A DNA stretch of 64,000 nucleotides from Phoenix dactylifera. Its lineage: Eukaryota > Streptophyta > Magnoliopsida > Arecales > Arecaceae. The stretch covers positions 310,001-374,000 of the forward strand of contig NC_052400.1 of assembly GCF_009389715.1 (NCBI RefSeq), in the 5' to 3' direction. The notes under the pieces were generated by a model. The model was not told the origin of the DNA, ran no database searches, and saw only the letters and a list, made by a program, of their open reading frames with translations. Numbering within the stretch: the first letter of the stretch is position 1; every line of letters begins with the position of its first letter. The position numbers were made by a program, and so were the translations under genes. This document shows positions 44,408-57,500 of this stretch, piece by piece.

Positions 44408-47400
44408 AATAGTCAAAATTAAATCCTTCTCCATGAAGACTAATTCTAGGGATGGGCTGTTAGAGAAGCCCTCTTGGTGGCCTGAGATCTGATAGGCTCA
44501 CATTGTCCTTGAAAGTTAGCTCCTCTCGAATTAATTTAGGTGCTCTCCAACTGATAGGACTTGAGTATACTAAAGCAATTGCCAAGGATATGAGTTGATT
44601 CTTGTGCGCCATAGCTACAGATGTTCTTTGAATTTTTATGCAATGCTTGTAGGAACAGTGGAAGAACGAATTAGCTGCTTGTTTCAGTGCACTTTGTGCA
44701 GCCTTTAGATTATAAGAAAAACAATATATCCTCATCGCTTGGCACAAAATTATAATCGAAAAAAATGCATCGAAACATTGTAAGTCTCTGTGACTACGCA
44801 GCCGAATACAATCACATACAAAGGTTCCATGGCAAATTTTAGTAATGAAGGAGAGAAGCAACCCCCTTGGAACTAAGCAAGTGATTCAAGTATATACCTA
44901 CTCCATTCAACTGCATTGCCATGCTTCGAAACACCTTGATAGCTTTCATGTAATTTTTTTTGGCTTCTGCAGCCTTTGTCAATTGCATCAGTCAAGAACA
45001 TAATTATGCAACTCAGGAAAGCAGGAGGAATCTGATGTCTTTATAATTGATCAGTTGCTGATGACCCAAACAACCAAGGATGAGGATGAGGCAATGCCTT
45101 TGAGAAGTAGGCACTCCTGGACAAATGCAAGCATGTATTTTATGAGGCAGTGATCCCTGTGCTTCTATGATGACTCCGTTGATGTTAGTATCCAATGAGA
45201 ATGAAAGACACACAGCCGTCCATTTCAAGCTAAAAGCATTCCATTCATCAAGTGAGTTGTCGACTTACAAATGGGTGCAAGTGAGGACCATTTCATAGTA
45301 GCGTATTATAAAAGAACCAAACTTAAACAAATGACTAACCAAGCCCACCTTAGGACTAGGGAGAAGGATTATGAGATGAGTTAAAGAAGTTTGTAACACC
45401 AAAAGGCTAATAATGGTTTCTTTTTAAACAGAAAAAAAAAACTTATTTTTTCTTCTCGACTAGGGTCCAAAACCTTCTGTCATCCAAGCCCATGCATACT
45501 TTAGTTCAAACTGGCGTCCAGTGTTGGATTTTCAGACTCACCAGTGTGATGGTCTATTGCTCATAACCTATTTCTTCTCTTCAACATACTCTAAGCTTAA
45601 CCATTTGGCTTGCACGACTGAAGTTTTATTTGGATTATTCCTGCTCTCTTCTTTAGTATATATACCAAATTATCATGAAACTATCACATACCACTATATA
45701 TGCTAGGTGGTATAAAGTTATGAGACATCCTGTCACAAGTTGCTTTCTGGGATGAGAAATTACATGCATTTGCAGGAGAATGCAAGAACTCTTACTAAGT
45801 TCTTTCCAGAAAAGTGGACTGAAGAAAATAATTTAGATGCATAATAAGCAATGAAAACTTTAACATGCCGAAAGACTCAAAGTCATGTGAATGTATTTTC
45901 TCTCTTTTTTCCATTTGGCCGGAATGATCAAAAGACAGGCATTACCAGAAAGCAGGCTGGCTAATGGAGAAGGATGTTATGGCTTGAGTTGGGATACATG
46001 CGCGGATGTGCCACCAGTATTAGATTAGCCGAAAAGAAGATAATGAAAAGATGATGATGAGTGAAGTGGGTACAGATGCTTTAACCTTCAAGAACTTTTA
46101 TTGTCGTCACACCGTTTGCTTGGAAGAAGAAAATATAAGATGCAACACGATTGAAGTACTCTAGTGCTATCACTATTGGTAACTTAGAATCCTAACAATA
46201 GAGAATTTAAAGATAAAGATAAAAATAAAGATAACTTAAAGATAAACTAGTTTTATTAATTGGCGAAAAGATTCTTTTTTCATATTATAATCTATTATTT
46301 ATACCAGATGATAAATAGTAAGATAACTGCATATTCCAGTGGTAGTAGCCCACGTCTAGCCTCCACCTGTGACACCTATGGCAACTGATACCAACTGCTC
46401 TCTAATACTAACATTTACTATAATAGCTAGGTCCTAGATTATTTGTTAAGCAATGTTATCGTCCGGTTTGCTCATAATGGTTTATCTTGGCTATTTCTCG
46501 GCCTATAGACTGCTTTTCCATGCTAATGTACCTTTAGGTGAGACTGCATAAAAGTTGCCTTGTTTGTCTCGAGACTTGGAACCCCTTTTTGGATCATGAA
46601 GCTACCATATGTATAGTGATTGTGAATGCCAAGATGTGGTGCAAATGGAACGTTAAGAAAAAAATGAATTATTTCTTCCTCTTCTTCTTTTATAGAGAGT
46701 GTGCATGCGTGTTTAAGGAAGAAAAAACGACTTTTTTCTAGTCAAATGAGTTTGGCAAAAATGATAAGCTTAGGCAAGTATCAGGAAAAGTGGTACCAAA
46801 TTAACAAACCAATTGATGACACCCTGGTCACAATGCAACTTTTGGTTGGTTTGATTATAACACCACAGGGTATAAGATCTTAATATATTTGGATCATATG
46901 CTCCATTCAAGCAGTTACTTTGAGATCACTGAAAAAATGAAACTTGGGAATCTCATATTCTTAGGATGCATGTTCCAAATATTACAGTTATCTTAGGACT
47001 TTGATAATCCGCTTGAATCTTTATTTGTGGAGTGACATCATCAAACTTCATATAGTATTTTCACTGTGACTGGGGTAGTAAGTAGCACACTGGACTTCTC
47101 CTTTGTTTCATCTGCAACAATTACACATGAGGTGATTTTTTACACTTTATAGTCAAATATAACAATTGGCTTTGTATTAAGCCATACGACCGAATGCTAG
47201 ATGCATGCAAAAGATAATGATCAACTACATGGGCAGAGTAGCATGAAGTCTAGAGCATAAAGATAAGAGGAGACCTGCAAGGCTTTCTTCATGCACACCA
47301 ACCGGCCTACAAGCTGGAATTTAGGCTAAAACTTGGATAGGCTCTCAAAAGATGTGTGTTAGATGGCCGAAGGCTCATTTTTTGTAGAATATTTTTATAA

Positions 47401-48396
47401 AAATATCCATATAAATTTTTATTTATTTTAAATTTTAAACACTAGAAAAGAAATACATTCCTCAAAGAAGAATAAACAAATGGATTTTTTTTTGGAGATG
47501 AACAAATGGATTTTTTTTTTCAGAATAAACAAATGGAAGGACCATATGAAAGTATATCTCCCCTACGAGAAGCCTGTTTAGTGGTGTCGTCCACTGTTTT
47601 TTTTGCTTCCCCAAAAAACCACTAATTTGCTGGGTGTTTGGACTCTAAAAACATGGTTATCGCAGACTGTATTAAATAATTGTATGAAACTTCAATTACC
47701 CACGGTGTGAACTCTGAGATGAGGTCATCCTTGCCTCTCATCTAGACCAATTCTTTCAAGTCTCTTTCATCCCAAATCCAAAAGCATTAACATTGATTAA
47801 CTAATTCACATCATTCCATACAAATAAAGGATGTATCTATTCAAAATTCAACACATAAACAAAAAACAACATACTGTAAAGTGTAAACCCTTTAAATAAA
47901 CCAAGAAATTGGTCATCAAAACACCTAAACTCACTTGAACGCCACAAACTAATCCAAGTTGCAGAAAAGAATAATATAAAATGAATCCCAGAACCTTACT
48001 TGACAGAACACCAGATCTCATTCCAAAGTTCCTCAGAATCAATTTAAGAAACAGAACTCGACGCAAAAAGACAGACCCTCTCTCTCTCTCTCTTGCACTC
48101 CGCGGCTAAAATCTAAATGCATTGGAACAACTATTAATTATTTTACGTTTACCCCCTCAGTCCTCACCGGCAAATAATAAATATTTTTATGCCAAAATCC
48201 GAAATTATTATTTTCCCTTCGTACTCTCGTCTTCTCCACTTCGCTGTTCTCATTCTCCTCAGTCTCCCCCCCACCCCTCCCAGATCTCTTAATCTACGCG
48301 CCCCCCCGGTCCGGCGCACGATAGCCTGAGCCACCGCTAAACCCTACTCTCCGCTGCCCGCCTCCGCCGCGATCGGAGCCATCGTCGCCACCGCCG
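44408..48396. other. Intergenic region up to VARICOSE
   Basis: Two minus-strand open frames (44460-44861, 45013-45228) and a 49-codon ATG frame (44839-44988, minus; MQLTKAAEAKKNYMKAIKVF at its start) match nothing I know and may be remnants. AAAGAT repeats lie at about 46208-46245. A poly(T) micro-insertion cluster is at 47471-47537. From about 48060 the sequence is CT- and C-rich, probably promoter and 5' leader of VARICOSE. Confidence 0.45.
47471..47537 (-). repeat. Nested poly(T) micro-insertions in repeated AATAAACAAATGGA
   Basis: AATAAACAAATGGA occurs at 47471-47484 and 47524-47537, with a shorter AACAAATGGA at 47501-47510. The copies are separated by T9 GGAGATG and by T10 CAG. Either two poly(A)-only retroinsertions hit the same site, or one unit was duplicated in tandem. 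Confidence 0.55.
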
Positions 48397-51300
48397 ATGG
48401 CCTCCCCTGCCGGAAACCCCAACCCCTCCGGCCCCTTCGAGCTCCACAAGCTCTTCAAGCCCCCCAACCCCAGTCCTAACGCTAACCCTAGCTCCCCTTC
48501 TCCCATCCCCCCGCCCTCCTCCTACGGCGCGGCCCCGCCGTCGGCGTACCCCTCGCCGCCCACCGGCGCTGCCCCGCCGTCGGCGTACCCCTCGCCGCCC
48601 ACCGGCGCCTCCACGCCGTCGGCGTACCCCTCGCCGCCTCCCGGCGCCTTCTCCTACCCCCCCACCACCCCGCCGTTCCATCACCATCCCTTCCTCCATT
48701 ACCCCCACGAGCCTCTCCACCGCCCCATTGTCTCCTACCCCGCTGCCCCTCCCCACTTCCCCAGCCCTAACTCAAGCCCTAATCCTAGCCCTAACCCTAG
48801 CCCCGGCGCGAACCCCGGCGCCCGCCTGATGGCGCTTCTGGGCAACGCCGCCCCCTCCCACCTCGAATCCGCGGCCTCGATGCCTCCTGCATCCTCCATG
48901 CCGTCGGAATTCTCCCCCCCGGTGAACCCGCCGATCCTCCATGCCGTCCCTTCCGCGCCGCCGGCGACCCTGGCCGTGGTGGGCCAGCCGGCACCGGCGA
49001 GGCTGCCGAGCAGCAAGATGCCGAGAGGAAGGCACCTGGGGGGCGGGGACCGGGCGGTGTACGATGTCGACTCGCGGCTGCCGGGGGAGTCCCAGCCGCC
49101 CCAGCTCGAGGTCACTCCGATCACCAAGTACACGTCGGATCCTGGGCTTGTTTTGGGTCGCCAGATCGCCGTCAACCGAACGTACATCTGCTATGGGCTC
49201 AAGCTTGGCGCGATCCGCGTGCTCAACATCAACACAGCGCTAAGATCGCTTCTCCGGGGGCACACTCAGGTTTGATCTCAGAGAAATTTCTGAACTTCTG
49301 CTATCTTCCTTCTCGGTGGATGATTCATAGGTTGATTTGATCTCCAAGTGTGTACGGTCCCTGTTATTACCGGATTTAGATGGTAGTGTAATCGATATGA
49401 TTTGGGTATTTGAAAGTAAGGCCAAACTAAAATTTTGGCAGGGAGGGTGAAATATGGTACCGAGGCAGTTTTAACTGGCTTTCGAGGTTTGTTGTTTTGT
49501 AGCTGTTCAGATATTGTGAAAAGTCTATTCACTCTTTAATTTGGTTTGGTCATGGTGCTTGTTGATTTGTGAGTGCTTATATGTTGTTGTGCTTGATACC
49601 ATCCTTGTTTTTGTGAGAAAGAAATAACTGTAAGTTTTTGTGAGAAAGCAATAATCATATCTATGACTGCTGAAGAGAACAAAATTTGGAGCTGCTTACC
49701 ATGTTTTACTTGAAGTCTGTTCAGGTCATCTGTCTTGTATATAAAGTGAGTCAAGTTGGAAGTTGTCATAATTGTGTAATTAATGCAAAATACTAGTTGA
49801 ATAACTGAAAGACGATATCTTAACTGTAATGATTGAAACTCGGAGAGGAAAAAATTTCTAATAGATCTATGTGGATTTGCTGGAGCTGTTCATGTATTTG
49901 GAAGCATGTCCTGCTTGGTGTAATCTAGGGTGTTCTATTGCATTATATGGCAATAGGGATCATATAAGTTGGGTAGTTGAGAGAATGATCATACGATATT
50001 GTGATTTTGCTGTGAATGATTTGAAGCTGGGAGAACGTTGGTCGAGCTTTGCAATTTCCACCTCTCGAGGATGCTATGTGAACAGCCTGGGCATTTGCAG
50101 ATGTAGAAATGCTTGGCGAATGAAAAATAATAAAATTGAGCCCAAATAGTTGGGATAGGGCCTAATGGCTATGTTTACGCTTGTTGATATCGCTATGATT
50201 TAGCTATTCATAGTTATTATGATCATTATCCTGCTGATACGCATCGACTGATATGGGAAAGTTAGTATCCTGCTGATATGTGTTGGCTGATATACTTTGA
50301 ACTATTTGGGCAGCTTCTAAAGCACTCTATATAGTGGGCGGGTGATTCAACTTTGTTATCAAGGAAAAAACAGACACACACACACACAGAGAGAGAGAAA
50401 GAGACCATGATAGGCATGGAGAGTATTTTTGGAGATGACAGAACCATAGCAGGGTGTTGAGTTTTTTTTTTTTTGTGGAGAATGATAGACATACAAACCT
50501 ATTCCTTTGTCAACTGTGTTTAGTTCATGCAATAGTTATAATCATGTGTGTGCATGTGTGTGTTTTTTCTTTTTTATTTGATGAATTTGTATCACCAGAC
50601 AATTGGAAGAAGAGCTGCACTGTTTCTTAGGTGTGGGAATCAGATCTTCTTGTCTGATAATGTATATTTTTGGCACCCAACTTTTGAGTGTATGGCAGCT
50701 TGAATTCCATATGGTGATATGTGTAAAATTTTTCATATTTATGCATCCTAGGATTTTTCCCAATAATGATCCATAGCAGTTTTCATAATTATACTTAATC
50801 TTTATTTTCCTGCTTAATTTGCATCAAAAGAGCAATACAATCTCCATGTGTAACACCGCCTTTGTGTGTAAACTTTTTTTTTTTACTCATCAGCTGCTAT
50901 TAACTCTTATATATTATTATAATATTGTTTGCATGGATGGATATTCCAAGTCTGCTGACATGTGTTAACTTATTCTTAAGTGATTGCTTATTTTGCAACT
51001 TCCTTTTTTTCCCTCTTAATGGAAGAAGTTAATGCTGCCTATACTACCTCATTTATGTGGAGTGAAAACTGAATTCATGCATAAGATGTTGTCAAGTCAT
51101 TAGGTATTACTTATGGCATTTTATATGCTTTCTTCCCTCTTACACTCTAGTTAGAGGGACAATCTGCAGAGCTGCTTATGTGAAGGTCTTTATGATTGGC
51201 ATTTTTGAACTCACTGGATTTGCATTTTCTCCAGAGGGTTACGGACATGGCTTTCTTTGCTGAAGATGTCCACTTTCTTGCCAGGTATTCTTCCACTTGT

Positions 51301-54300
51301 GTTCTATCAGTTTCTTCCGTTATCTTTCATCCACAATTTATTGGCAGTTTGCTTATTCTATGTTTTGCAGTGCGAGTGTAGATGGGAGGGTTTTTGTATG
51401 GAAGATTGATGAAGGACCTGATGAGGACAATAAGCCACAAATAACAGGAAAAATCATAATTGCCATTCAGATTGTAGGAGATGGAGAATCATATCATCCA
51501 CGAATTTGTTGGCACTCTCACAAACAAGTAAAACCATCATTTATAGTAGCGCCATCTCATGGATACTTTTTTAAACAGCTTTATTTGGATAAATGTACTC
51601 AATCACTATATTTTTCATGGTCTATCTAGCTTGGAAAGATGCATCTGCTATGTATTATTCTGCGTAGATGATATTTCTGCAGTGTTATATGTGAATCTCA
51701 TACTTCTGGTCTTCAATAACTGTTCTGCAGGAAATTTTATTTGTCGGAAATGGAAATCGTGTGCTAAAAATTGACATAACAAAAGTGGGAAGAGGAAAAG
51801 AATTTTCTGCAGAGGAACCTCTTAGATGCCCAATTGAGAAGCTGATTGATGGAGTGCATTTTGTGGGCAGACATGATGGGGAAGTGACAGATTTGTCAAT
51901 ATCTCAATGGATGACAACTCGTTTAGCTTCAGCATCAAAAGATGGCACGGTTTGTACTTATGCCTGAAAATCTTCTTGATAATTGTAAGGTTGATTTTCT
52001 AACATAAGGGGAATAGAAAGAATCATGATTGTGATATATAGAAGAACTTGCTGCTGTTACTTTCCTCTGGTTTTTTGTAAAGCTTGGCAGTGCATAATTA
52101 CCTGGAAAAAATGCATGTTCCTTGATGTGGATTCTCAAAATTTTTGCCAACTTTAGATGATCTACTTTACTCTCCAAATGGTTATGCCAACGTATGCTGT
52201 ACCGGCCTAAATCGGGCGGTACGGAGCATATCATATCGTACCGGTTAGATATCGGTAGCTGCTACAGGTGGCGTACTGACGCTTGGTTCGTCAAAAAAAT
52301 ATCCGGTATGGGTAGCGTACTGACACTCGGTTCGTCAAAAAAATTTCATACTGTATCGTATTGATACTGTGCTAGTGTGGCACCGGTACGGAGTCCGGTA
52401 CCGAGATGGCGAACCTTGGGTCATGCCATTGTTTTTTTGGCTGGCATGAAAAGTTGCTTTTTTCATCCTTTTTTTTATATGTTTATCTTACATGCGCCAA
52501 AGCTATCCATAGCTATATTATTATGGCTACGTATTTGGTTGCCTGCTATATTCTGTCTAGCTAAGATTTTCAGCCTTTTCATGTTGGTGCTTAAACAACA
52601 TTTTGAAACCACATGGTGTTTTGGTACGATCATGCTGAGTATCTATTAGTATTAGCTATTATACTAATATTTGAGCAATGCAAATTCCGATGGATAATGC
52701 AATTGTATGATTTTGCAAACTTCATCTGAAATTCTTTTCATATTGATGTTAAACTTTAGATGCTTTGGATATCACATATGAACAATTCAATAATTGTTTG
52801 ATGTAGCTCAGATTCTGTTGGTTTATGTGGATGTATGATTTCACAAACTTTTATCTGAGATTTTTGCACATTGCTGTTAAAATTTAGATGGCTTGGACAT
52901 TACATCTCAGTAAATTACTGCTATGCTCCTTACAATGTTTATATGACCAGAATTGTCATGTCTCATGTATTGTAGAATTATCTGCTTTCGAACAGTTGTA
53001 TCCCCACAATTGTCAGTCTGTCCTGTTACTCTACTGTTAATTGGATGCGAAGGTATAAATATAATAGAGAACAACTGATCTTGTTATATGACTTTTTCCT
53101 TATCATGTGCTGGCACATTATTGTTGTTGCCCTACTTAATGTAAGGATTGGAGTATCACATGCTGGTGGTGTGCCAATCTAGCACCGGCATGTATGCATG
53201 GTGTCTGTGCCATGCCATGTGGAACCATTCTAGTGCTTGACATACTTTGGCATTTTAGCATGTCAAGTACTGGCAGGCAACCGGCACAATTCTGCTGTCG
53301 TATGCTGGCAAGTTGTTGTTAGAGTATATATCTCATCATGCACTGCTGACCTGGCTCTTAAATCCATGTTTTGGTGCATGATTTTTTTCTTTGGCTTTTA
53401 ATGGCAAGATGAATGAGATGCATATTGATTGCGAATGCTTGAAGTTTCATTTATGCAAATATTTGCATGTGCTTATGATGATACAATTGCGGTTTTCTTC
53501 ATTTAATAGCAACGGTAGCAAGACAGGCAAATATTGATCCATTGTTCCTTTACTTGGGATCAATTCCTTTTGTCCGTATCTTTTTAAACTTGTAAAGGTT
53601 AACCTAGTTTTTGATGTTCAACTAGATTTGCCATTGTTTATGTTGTTTACAGATGATATCTTTTTAGCTGGTAATAGGAGGCTATAGTGGATGCTAATGG
53701 AATTTATGGAGGGAAATTGTGGATCATGAGAGTTTTAAATCAATAGAACTCAAACAAAGATTATTGAATTCAACATCAGTGAAAATATAAATGAAAATGA
53801 GGCCTTGGTTGAAATTGATGGCTAAGAGATACTACAGTGTGATCTTATTTTTTACAAGGAATCCACTATATAGATGAATGTGGAGATAGATGATGAAGAT
53901 ATATCTTATAGATGAAAGGCCAGTCGAATAGAGGTGCTGGATGTATAGTGTATAATTATACCCTCTAAGACTTGGATCAGAAGGACAACTAAGCTTGCAA
54001 TATTTTATGTTTTACATATTGGGCATGGGCTAAACACATGAGATGGATATACTAGAAAAATGAATGATGGGATGTGTCAAATATCTTGTGAAGTCAGGAA
54101 GAAAGGGTGAGGAGTACAAAGGAAGTATTTCCCACTGCTTGAAGATAAATCAATGGAGAAATGATTGAGATGGTTTGGTGTTCGGTACAATGTTTTGAGG
54201 AATTGTTGTGGTGGGAGGAACTCATATATGTTGAAGGGGTCTAGAAATGAGGAGGAGACCAACTTGGTAACACGAATAAACTTCTCAGAGAGGATGTTGG

Positions 54301-54530
54301 TTAGTTTGCAATGATGATGCAGTAGTGTGAATGATTGGCAAAGAAGATTCGTATATCTTAACAAAAAAAAAATAACATTGGGGTAGAGTATGATGGTTAT
54401 GACACATCTTATTTTCTTATGTCCAACTTGTCGCACAAACCTTTTATTAGCCTGCAAATGCCCTACTATATCAAGGTTGTTGGAAGAATTCTACGGACCT
54501 GGTTAATCTAGTTAAGTCAGTATATCCTCT

Positions 54531-54564
<34 letters not shown>

Positions 54565-57500
54565 GTATTTATATATGTATATGTATACATGTATGTATAT
54601 ATATGTGCATATGTGTATATATAACAATATATATATATATATGTATATGTATATGTATGAATGTATATGTATATGTATCTATGGATGTATGTATGTATCT
54701 ATGTATGTATGTATGATTGCATAGTATGCCTTAGCAGCTCAAACTTAATAGTGTTGCAGATTACCTATGTTACTATTGTTGCTACATGATATTGTTGCTC
54801 AACCATTATGTAGCTGTCCCTTGTACTAATCAGCATTTGCTGTTGGTTCCCATCACAAGCCTAAAGTCATGTTTTGAAATTTGGCTAGTTTTGAGTTGAG
54901 TTACCAAATTCCACTTTTGGCGTCGGTCAACTGACCAATTACATATTCATGTTTCACATGAGAACTGTCCTTCAGTTAATATTCTGTATTCATCCGAAAG
55001 AATTTAATTATATGCCTTGTTAGTATCCCCTTTATTTCTATTAAGTCAAAATAGGAAAGAGAAGAATGAAACATGTTCTAGTAAAGCTTGAAAAATTCGA
55101 AAGAGTCTAGTCCGATATCAGGTACCAAGTGAAGGAGAGGAAACAAAAGAGAAACAGAGGAAGGAACAGAAGGATTTAAGACGAAGGGTTAGGTAGCACT
55201 GGAAATTCCGACATGACTACGAGGTTCCAGCATGTAAATGGTTTCACTCCTAGGTCTATATTAACCGCATCTTTTGTTATATCAATTATCAAATACACCA
55301 TTTTGTCTCATGCATGCTATAAACAATGTGCTCCATGTCTGATTTTCAAATTGTAATATTTAAGTCAATTTTCTTTTCTGGATTTCCCTTTTTTTCCTTT
55401 TAAAATGCCAAGATTTTTCTTTTAAGTTGTACACGAGCAGTGGTGCAAGTGTTTTGAATGGTCTTCGTTATCAGTTAGGTCATTAGAATTTTAAGAGTAG
55501 TACTCTGCAAGTGTAGCTTTTAGGTGGAAGTAGATTTTATTTAATTTTACCTGATGATTGATAACTTTATGTGGCCTTTATTAAGAAATTATACTACCAA
55601 ACTTTTTTGATGCACCTTTAAATTGTTTATAGTTTAATCATGATATGAACATATCAAAAATGTAGGTCCTTCAACCCCTGGAAGGCCACTGGATTTTGAC
55701 ACAGGGTCAGCAGTACGCATAATAGAAAAGCACAAGTAGGGGGAAACAAGGCTTTAGGATCCCTTGGGATTTATCCGATAAGAATTCTTGTGTGAACTGC
55801 TGGAAAATTTGTTGGGATGTAGATGAAGACATTGGACTAAGAAGCAACAGAGCTACGACTAAATACACAGCTGGTTCCGGATTTTCATTCTTGTACATTG
55901 GGACAGTTATGCTATGGCTGCAAAGCAACCTTTTGGTCATGTACTGATTATAATTGATGACTTTGTTAGGTCAATCCTAGTTGGAGGATATCATTGAATT
56001 GATATCTGTTGTTCTCGATAGTTTTTGTACTGAAACTTGATTTGATTTTGTTGGATGTTTGCTATTATATTTAGGACAATCCAAAGCTCGACTTTTAGAT
56101 GGTGGTGCCTGATTTACGCTGCCAGGAGTAATGGTAGCTATTTTAGCTTGTTTTTACCCCCACAGGGGTGAGAAGATCCATTGTGTTTCAGGGCTTCATC
56201 ATCCACACCCTTTCTTTTCTTCGAGGAGTTTCTATGCAGTTCTGTTTTGTATGATATAACATTTTGCCTTATCACAATGGTTGAGATCTCTTCCTATCAC
56301 CTTTTGAGCATTGACTGCTTCAATGTTTTAGTGGGAAAATATGTAGGACATAGCTTTGCTATTTTTTGAGGCATTTATGTTCATCAAGTCTTACTTAAAG
56401 ATTTTTTTGTTGCTATATATTGGTTTCCTTTTTAATCTCCCCCAATACTTCAGGTTAAGATCTGGGAAGATCGTAAAGCAGTTCCCCTTACAACTTTAAG
56501 GCCGCATGATGGTCAAGCTGTCAATTCAGTCATATTCTTGACATCGCCTCAAAGACCTGATCACATTAATCTCATCACAGCGGTATGTGTCCTTTGACTT
56601 CATTTAAGATGCCTCCAAAATAAACAAGATATTGTTTGATATTCATGTTTTTGGATTTTCTGTTACTATTTCAGATTTATTAGCTTAAAGAAACTGTAGC
56701 AATTTGCTGTAGAATTATCATGTTTTATGCTATTTCTTTTGATGCAATTAGTAGTTCATTGCAGTTGCAGTTTCTTATTACAGCAGACACATCTCTAATT
56801 GGTTGTCATTTGTCTCAGGGTCCTCTGAATAGAGAAGTGAAACTATGGGCATCTGCTGGTGATGAAGGTTGGCTGTTGCCGGGTGATTCTGAAGCATGGC
56901 AATGCACTCAGACTTTGAACTTGAGAAGTTCTTCAGAACCTCGGCTTGAGGAGGCATTTTTTAACCAAGTTGTGGTTTTGCCTCGAGCAAGCCTTATAAT
57001 ACTTGCAAATGCTAAAAAGAATGCTATATATGCAATTCATGTAGACTATGGTCCATATCCAGCAGCTACATGCATGGACTATATAGCAGACTTTACTGTT
57101 GCAATGCCTATTTTGAGTCTTACTGGAACGAATGACTGCCTTCCTGATGGGGAACAGGTGGTTCAAGTTTACTGTGTCCAGACACAGGCTATTCAGCAGT
57201 ATGCATTGGATTTATCGCAATGTTTGCCTCCGCCGAGTGATAATGTTGCATTGGGGAGGGATCCTTGTGTCTCACGTGTTTTTGACACACCTAGTTTGGA
57301 GGGAGTAGCAGTTTCAGAACCATCCCGTGGACCTATGGTTAGTGATCTTCCTGTAGGAAGTGCTTCACCCAAATGCCCAACTGATAGCAGCATTGAGGAT
57401 CCATCTGTAACTTCATATCCTGTAACCTCAATAGCTTCAGAGGTTAACAGTATTCATGAACTGTCTTCATCGAATGTTGATGTGAAGCCCAGTGCTCCTC

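Noticed and set aside
48294-49187. Gly/Arg-rich minus-strand frames of 65-150 codons opposite VCS exon 1
   Set aside because: They are shadows of a GC-rich Pro-rich exon. Only the plus frame has family similarity.
56720-56818. Exon 6 of VCS starting at the ATG at 56720
   Set aside because: The sequence before 56819 is intron. The acceptor AG at 56817-56818 joins the preceding exon in frame at the conserved [13 protein letters not shown].
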